This document shows, piece by piece, positions 59,990 to 64,000 of a DNA stretch of 64,000 nucleotides. Source of the DNA: Streptomyces sp. Sge12 (GTDB lineage: Bacteria; Actinomycetota; Actinomycetes; Streptomycetales; Streptomycetaceae); NCBI RefSeq assembly GCF_002080455.1, contig NZ_CP020555.1, positions 6,810,501 to 6,874,500 on the forward strand, in the 5' to 3' direction. A model generated the notes under the pieces. That model saw only the letters and a list, made by a program, of their open reading frames with translations, did no database searches and was not told where the DNA came from. Position 1 is the stretch's first letter, and every line of letters begins with the position of its first letter. Position numbers and translations under genes: made by a program.

Positions 59990-61612
59990 ATGACACACCG
60001 GCAACCGTCCCGCCGCCACCGCACCGTACGACGCCTGCGGGCCACGTCGGCCGGGCTGGCGACCGGTCTCCTGGTCACCGGACTGCTCGCCGCGCCCGCC
60101 GGGGCGCAGTCGCGCACCGGGACCGGCCCCGGCCCCAGCCCCGGCTCCGATGCCCCGATCGGCACGGTCGCACGGACGGTGGGCGACGCCCGCTTCGAAC
60201 CCGGCCCCTGCCCCAGGACGCCCGAACCGGTCGACGCGCTCCAGGGAGCCCGCTGCGGAACGCTCACCGTGCCCGAGAACCGCGCCGGGGCGACCGGCAA
60301 AACGATCGAACTCGGTGTCGCGATCGTGCCCGCCGCCACCGACAAGCCGAAGCCCGACCCCATCGTGTGGCTCGCGGGCGGACCCGGCGACGACGCCGTG
60401 GGGGAGGCGAAGATGGCGATCGACGGCGGCCTGAACCGCGACCGAGACGTGATCTTCATGTCCCAGCGCGGCACCTACTCGGCCGACCCGACCCTCCTGT
60501 GCCCCAACATCGACGAGTTCAACGCACGCGCCGTCGGCCTCGGCCACGACGCCCCGACCACCGAACGCCTGCACATCGAGGCCACGAAGGCCTGCCGCGA
60601 CCAGCTGGCGGCCCGCGGGATCGACCTCGGCGCCTACAACGACACCGAGAGCGCCGCCGACTACGAGGACCTGCGCGCCGCGCTGGGCATCAAGCAGTGG
60701 AACCTGTACGGGATCTCCTACGGCACCCACCTCGCGCTGGTCTACATGCGCCTGCACCCCGAAGGCCTGCGCTCGGTGGGCATCGACGGCATTCTGCCGC
60801 CGTCCAGGGCCGGTTCGGCCGCGACCTGGAGCAGCGCCCGGCAGGGCTTCGACGGCCTGTTCAAGGCCTGCACGGCGCAGCCGGCCTGCAACAAGCGCTA
60901 TCCGAACCTGTCGGCCACCTTCGACAAGCTCGTCCGCGACCTCGAGGCCAAGCCGGTCACCACCACCGTCACCGTCCCCGGCAGCGACAAGCCGGTCAAG
61001 GTCGTACTGGACGGCGCAGCCCTGGTGAACTGGATGACCTCGGCGACCCACATCGCGCCGCAGGTACCGCTCGCCCTCGACGAACTGGCCCACGGCAAGC
61101 CGCAGCGGATCGCCCAGCAGTGGGCGGGCGGCAAGCTCAGCCCGCAGGCCATGGGACGGGTCGCGCACGGTCTCGTCTACGGAGTCTTCTGCAGCGAGTG
61201 GACGCCGTACGAGGCGCAGGACGCCGCGCTCAAGGGCGGTCAGGAGACCTTCCCGACCTTCCCCCGCTCGGTCCAGGCCCAGGCCCCGCAGCTGGCCTAC
61301 CTCCACCCCGACTGCGAGGTGTGGAAGGTCCCCCCGGCCCCGCCCTCGATCCGGGACGCCACGAGCGGTGACATCCCGACCCTCGCCCTGTCGGGCGGCT
61401 TCGACTCCCAGACCGGCGCGGACAACGGACCGTACGTCGCCCGAACGCTGAACAGGGCCAAGGTCGTCACGGTGCCGTACGAGCCGCACGTGGTGTTCGC
61501 GACCTCGAAGTGCGCGCAGGAGATCGCCGTCTCCTTCTTCGACGACCCGGCCGCGCCGAAGACCGAATGCCTGAAGACCCTCGAGGCGCCCGAGTTCGAG
61601 ATCGGCCCGTAA
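59990..61612 (+). CDS. Secreted S33-type alpha/beta-hydrolase, copy 2
   Basis: A 540-aa paralogue of the preceding gene, sharing blocks such as GARCGTLTVPENRA, GIDLGAYNDTESAADYEDLR and ACTAQPACNKRYPNLS. ATG 59990 has GGGAGG upstream. Signal peptide: RLRATSAGLATGLLVTGLLA then ending GAQS. The nucleophile is in YGISYGTHLALVYMRLHPEG (~244), Asp in LSGGFDSQTG (~470) and His in VPYEPHVVFATS (~498). The His context differs from copy 1 (GHWV). It may have a different peptide specificity. It ends 7 bases before the convergent VOC gene. Confidence 0.88.
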   Translation: MTHRQPSRRHRTVRRLRATSAGLATGLLVTGLLAAPAGAQSRTGTGPGPSPGSDAPIGTVARTVGDARFEPGPCPRTPEPVDALQGARCGTLTVPENRAGATGKTIELGVAIVPAATDKPKPDPIVWLAGGPGDDAVGEAKMAIDGGLNRDRDVIFMSQRGTYSADPTLLCPNIDEFNARAVGLGHDAPTTERLHIEATKACRDQLAARGIDLGAYNDTESAADYEDLRAALGIKQWNLYGISYGTHLALVYMRLHPEGLRSVGIDGILPPSRAGSAATWSSARQGFDGLFKACTAQPACNKRYPNLSATFDKLVRDLEAKPVTTTVTVPGSDKPVKVVLDGAALVNWMTSATHIAPQVPLALDELAHGKPQRIAQQWAGGKLSPQAMGRVAHGLVYGVFCSEWTPYEAQDAALKGGQETFPTFPRSVQAQAPQLAYLHPDCEVWKVPPAPPSIRDATSGDIPTLALSGGFDSQTGADNGPYVARTLNRAKVVTVPYEPHVVFATSKCAQEIAVSFFDDPAAPKTECLKTLEAPEFEIGP

Positions 61613-61619
61613 GGCCTGC

Positions 61620-62060
61620 TCAGCGCAGTTGCTCGGCCAGTCCGACGATGATGCCTTCCGGGCCGCGGAGGTAGCAGAGCAGGTAGCTGTCCTCGAACCG
61701 GGCGATCCCGCCGACGAGTTCGGCGCCGTGAGGGCGCAGGCGGGCCACGGTGTCCTCGATGTCGTCGACGGCGAACATGACGCGGTGGGTGCCCAGGATG
61801 TTGTGCGGCCGGTTGTGCGGCCCCGCGCTGATCGCCGCGGGGCTGCGGTACTTCGCCAGCTCGAGCCGGCTGTGACCGTCCGGGGTCCGGACCATCGCGA
61901 TGTCGCAGTGGACGCCGTCGAGTCCGGTGCACCGGTCGGCGACGGGGCCCTCGACCTGCGCCCTGCCCTCCAGCTCCATACCGAGTTCGACGAAGAACGC
62001 GACGGCGGCATCCAGGTCCTCGACGACGATGCCGACGTTGTCCATCCGTTGAATCGCCAT
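61620..62060 (-). CDS. VOC-family (glyoxalase/bleomycin-resistance fold) protein
   Basis: A 146-aa protein, ATG 62060 with AAGGAG upstream. Two beta-alpha-beta-beta-beta units are seen: MDNVGIVVEDLDAAVAFFVE, with GMELEGRAQVEG, and HRVMFAVDDIEDTVARLRP, with LRGPEGIIVGLAEQL. The metal or substrate residues resemble those of glyoxalase-like enzymes, but the substrate cannot be assigned. There is no context link to neighbours. Confidence 0.88.
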   Translation of the reverse strand: MAIQRMDNVGIVVEDLDAAVAFFVELGMELEGRAQVEGPVADRCTGLDGVHCDIAMVRTPDGHSRLELAKYRSPAAISAGPHNRPHNILGTHRVMFAVDDIEDTVARLRPHGAELVGGIARFEDSYLLCYLRGPEGIIVGLAEQLR

Positions 62061-62149
62061 GCTGGTCTCTCCTTCTTCCCTCGTGCGGCCGGTGGTGGCC
62101 GCTGGTGTCCACGCGGATCGCGGTGCGCGCCGCGCCCCTGCCGAAGCGG

Positions 62150-63481
62150 TCAGGACGTCGTCCCCGCCTTCACCCAGCCGTCGCCGCCGAGGGGGAACTC
62201 GTAGCCGGGGCGCCCGTTGTTGCCGCTGGTACGGAAGGGCGTGCCGTGGTTGTCGACGGTGAGGGTGCCGGAGCGGGAGCCGCTGGTCCAGGCCAGTTCC
62301 AGGTACCAGCTGACGTCGTACGCGGAGGCGTCGGCCTTGATGTAGAACACCTCCGGCTCGGACTCGCTCACCTTGAACGGGAACGTGGCCTGCCCCGCCG
62401 CCGGTACGACGGCCGGGCGCGCGGCGTCGAGGGCCACGCTGAAGGAGCGGGTGCGTACGCCCGCGCCGCAGCCGACGCCGGGATAGCCCATGGCGTAGTC
62501 GTTCCGGGCGAGGGGAGCGCGCTTCCCGGCGGTGCGGACGGTCAGGCCGTCCAGGACGACCGTCTCCTTGCCGGAGCCCTGGAGGGTGAGGGTGACGTAC
62601 TGCTCTCGGGCCGAGACGGCTCCGGACGCCGCCACCCAGGCGGGAGCGTCCCGTTCCAGAGGCGGCGGGGACACCTGGGCCGGCGGCTTGTCGATCAGGT
62701 AGTGCTGGCCGCAGGGGGACTCCCAGGTGTAGGGCTGGGCCGTCACCGTGACCGGCGTACCGGTCGCCGGGTGCTCGCCGGGGCCGGACGGGTGCGGGCT
62801 CGCGGCGGCGTCGGTGCCGGCGCCCCCGGCCCCGGGGGCGGCGGGAGCGGATGCCGAGGACGAGGGCGAGGCCTGTGCCGGCGACGCGGAAGCCGTTCGG
62901 CCGGCCGTACGCTCCGCTGCGCCGGCCGGGAGGGACGCGGCGCCGCCGGCCGGACCGCCGGCATCGGCATGCCGCGCCGGCAGGTTCAGGGCGAGCGCGA
63001 CCGCGCAGGCGATCACGGCCACGGCGGCTCCGGCGAGGGCGGCCTTCCGGTGACGGCGCCGCTGCTCCGGTACGGGCCGACCGGAGAGCTCGGGCAGGTC
63101 CACCGGGGACTCCGCCACCGCAGGCGGCGCGGAGTCCTCCGACGCCTGCGGGGTCGTCCGGGCGGTGCCGGTGCCGGTGGCGGTCGGCTCGCCGACCGGT
63201 CGCTTGACGCCCGGCTCGCCGCCCTTGCGCGGGCGGTTGGCGTCCGCCAGTACCCAGCGCCGGTGCAGTTCGACGAGCTCCTCGGACGAGGCCTTGCAGA
63301 GGCGGGCGAGCCGTTCGACCGGTGCGTAGTCCGCCGGGACGACGTCACCGGCGCAGTAGCGGTGGAGCGTCGACGTGCTCATGTGGAGTCGCTTGGCGAG
63401 CGTTCCGTAGCTCAGACCCGATCGGTCCTTCAACTCCCGCAGCAGCTCGGCGAACCCGGTCCCGGCCGCGTCCTGTGACAC
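62150..63481 (-). CDS. Membrane-anchored XRE-type HTH regulator with extracytoplasmic domain
   Basis: A 443-aa protein. GTG 63481 has GGGAGGAAC just upstream, so it is preferred to a longer frame from 63604. Residues ~10-75 are an XRE HTH (GLSYGTLAKRLHMSTSTLHR, YCAGDVVPADYAPVERLARL). A Pro/Thr/Ala-rich linker leads to one transmembrane helix (KAALAGAAVAVIACAVALAL, ~residues 150-170). After a long Ala/Pro/Ser-rich stretch comes a ~180-residue extracytoplasmic beta-rich domain with Cys in TWESPCGQHYLID and GVGCGAGVRTRS. It could sense an envelope signal and bind DNA at the same time. It is divergent from the lipoprotein at the window end. Confidence 0.85.
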   Translation of the reverse strand: MSQDAAGTGFAELLRELKDRSGLSYGTLAKRLHMSTSTLHRYCAGDVVPADYAPVERLARLCKASSEELVELHRRWVLADANRPRKGGEPGVKRPVGEPTATGTGTARTTPQASEDSAPPAVAESPVDLPELSGRPVPEQRRRHRKAALAGAAVAVIACAVALALNLPARHADAGGPAGGAASLPAGAAERTAGRTASASPAQASPSSSASAPAAPGAGGAGTDAAASPHPSGPGEHPATGTPVTVTAQPYTWESPCGQHYLIDKPPAQVSPPPLERDAPAWVAASGAVSAREQYVTLTLQGSGKETVVLDGLTVRTAGKRAPLARNDYAMGYPGVGCGAGVRTRSFSVALDAARPAVVPAAGQATFPFKVSESEPEVFYIKADASAYDVSWYLELAWTSGSRSGTLTVDNHGTPFRTSGNNGRPGYEFPLGGDGWVKAGTTS

Positions 63482-63692
63482 CGTTCCTCCCACCCCGTGT
63501 TCCGTTCCACGTCCCAGGAACAGGTTGTTTCTGCAGCTCAGACCCTGTGCCGCCGTCCCAGCATCCCTGACCGTCCATCGGATGTGGTCCCTGGGACGGA
63601 TCACCGCGCAGGCTCAGGTCATCCAAGCACACGGCCTCCGGGCAGCCGGTATCGACCGGCCGCCGCAGGCCCGTACCCGAGAGGACCCCGTC
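63482..63692. promoter_or_regulatory. Divergent promoter region, XRE regulator and lipoprotein
   Basis: These 211 bases separate two divergent genes and contain both ribosome sites (GGGAGGAAC on minus, GAGAGG on plus). I see no convincing coding frame or clear operator palindrome. Confidence 0.4.
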
Positions 63693-64000
63693 ATGTCCGT
63701 GTCCCGCCGCATCCCCACCCTGCCCGTCGCTGCCGCCCTCGCCGTGCTCGTCCTCACCGGGTGCCAGGGCGGCGGGGGTCTCAAGGACGGAGGGCCCGCG
63801 ACGGACACGGGCTCCGCCCCGGCCTCGCCCTCGGCGACGGGCGCCGCGACTTCGGCTCCCGCCACGCCCACCACCGGTGGCGGCACGGCGGGTTCCGACC
63901 CGGCCGCGCCCAAGGCTTCCGCGGACCCGTCCGCCGCGGACCGCCGCGTCCTGTGCAACGGCTCCAACACCGCCGTGACCGTCCAGGCGGTTCCCCGTCC
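63693..64000 (+). CDS. Lipoprotein, 3'-truncated by the window edge
   Basis: The frame opens at ATG 63693 (GAGAGG upstream) and is still open at the window end, giving 102 visible residues. The lipobox LVLTGC puts the lipidated Cys at residue 24. A Gly-, Ala-, Thr- and Pro-rich low-complexity linker follows, and the visible end (RRVLCNGSNTAVTVQAVPRP) begins what looks like a beta domain with a Cys. The function cannot be read. Being divergent from a membrane-anchored XRE regulator with an outer domain makes a functional pair plausible. Confidence 0.8.
   Translation, partial: MSVSRRIPTLPVAAALAVLVLTGCQGGGGLKDGGPATDTGSAPASPSATGAATSAPATPTTGGGTAGSDPAAPKASADPSAADRRVLCNGSNTAVTVQAVPR

Noticed and set aside
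58010..62011. A 1333-aa minus-strand ORF opposite the hydrolases
   Set aside because: It is low-complexity Arg/Gly/Val-rich and exactly opposite three well-supported plus-strand genes. No ribosome site or domain was seen.

Overview
The window is very GC-rich, with strong third-position G/C bias in every convincing reading frame. It carries a class III lanthipeptide locus, a coelichelin-type siderophore cluster, PP2C/anti-sigma phosphatases, LuxR-type regulators, IdeR/DmdR-like iron boxes and rare TTA codons. All of this points to a Streptomyces (or very close relative) chromosome, probably a natural-product-rich accessory or arm-proximal region. I see no tRNA, rRNA, CRISPR array, insertion sequence or phage genes.

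Layout: 1-6.2 kb, a 5'-truncated LuxR/LAL-type regulator faces a minus-strand lanthipeptide operon of precursor peptide, class III synthetase LanKC and a fused ABC transporter. 6.4-13.4 kb holds a 14-repeat WD40 protein, an amber-interrupted aerolysin-like secreted protein, three separately terminated glycine-rich secreted proteins, a Ser/Thr kinase and a lone LuxR-type HTH protein. 13.5-16 kb is a PAS-PAS-GAF-PP2C-HATPase regulator. 16.1-23.1 kb is a minus-strand pair: an MMPL exporter and a KS-AT-ACP-alpha-oxoamine synthase polyketide synthase. 23.4-43.9 kb is an iron-regulated siderophore cluster in the gene order of coelichelin cchC-cchJ. Its three NRPS adenylation domains read out the formyl-hydroxyornithine, threonine and hydroxyornithine specificity codes. 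The genes expected to make the non-proteinogenic building blocks (cchA, cchB) and an MbtH gene are not in the window. 44.0-45.2 kb is an amidohydrolase with a TTA codon at position 5.

45.1-50.4 kb is a five-gene minus-strand operon of the enigmatic STM4011-STM4015 type: two radical SAM proteins, a sulfatase-like hydrolase, an ATP-grasp protein and a leucine-rich protein. 51.0-58.2 kb is a choline/glycine betaine operon: betaine aldehyde dehydrogenase, GMC choline dehydrogenase, and an OpuA/ProU-type ATPase, fused double permease and binding lipoprotein. The end of the window has two tandem secreted S33-type hydrolases, a VOC protein, a membrane-anchored XRE regulator and the start of a lipoprotein.

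How the parts work together: in the siderophore cluster one NRPS assembles the peptide, a predicted heterodimeric ABC exporter (CchG/CchI, with complementary defects in their ATP sites) secretes it, a lipoprotein, two permeases and an ATPase take up the ferric complex, and an esterase-type protein releases iron. Iron boxes precede the uptake genes, the lipoprotein and the esterase. In the betaine operon, import and oxidation of choline to glycine betaine are translationally coupled by stop/start overlaps. All functional calls rest on reading motifs and gene order by eye. No database search was run.
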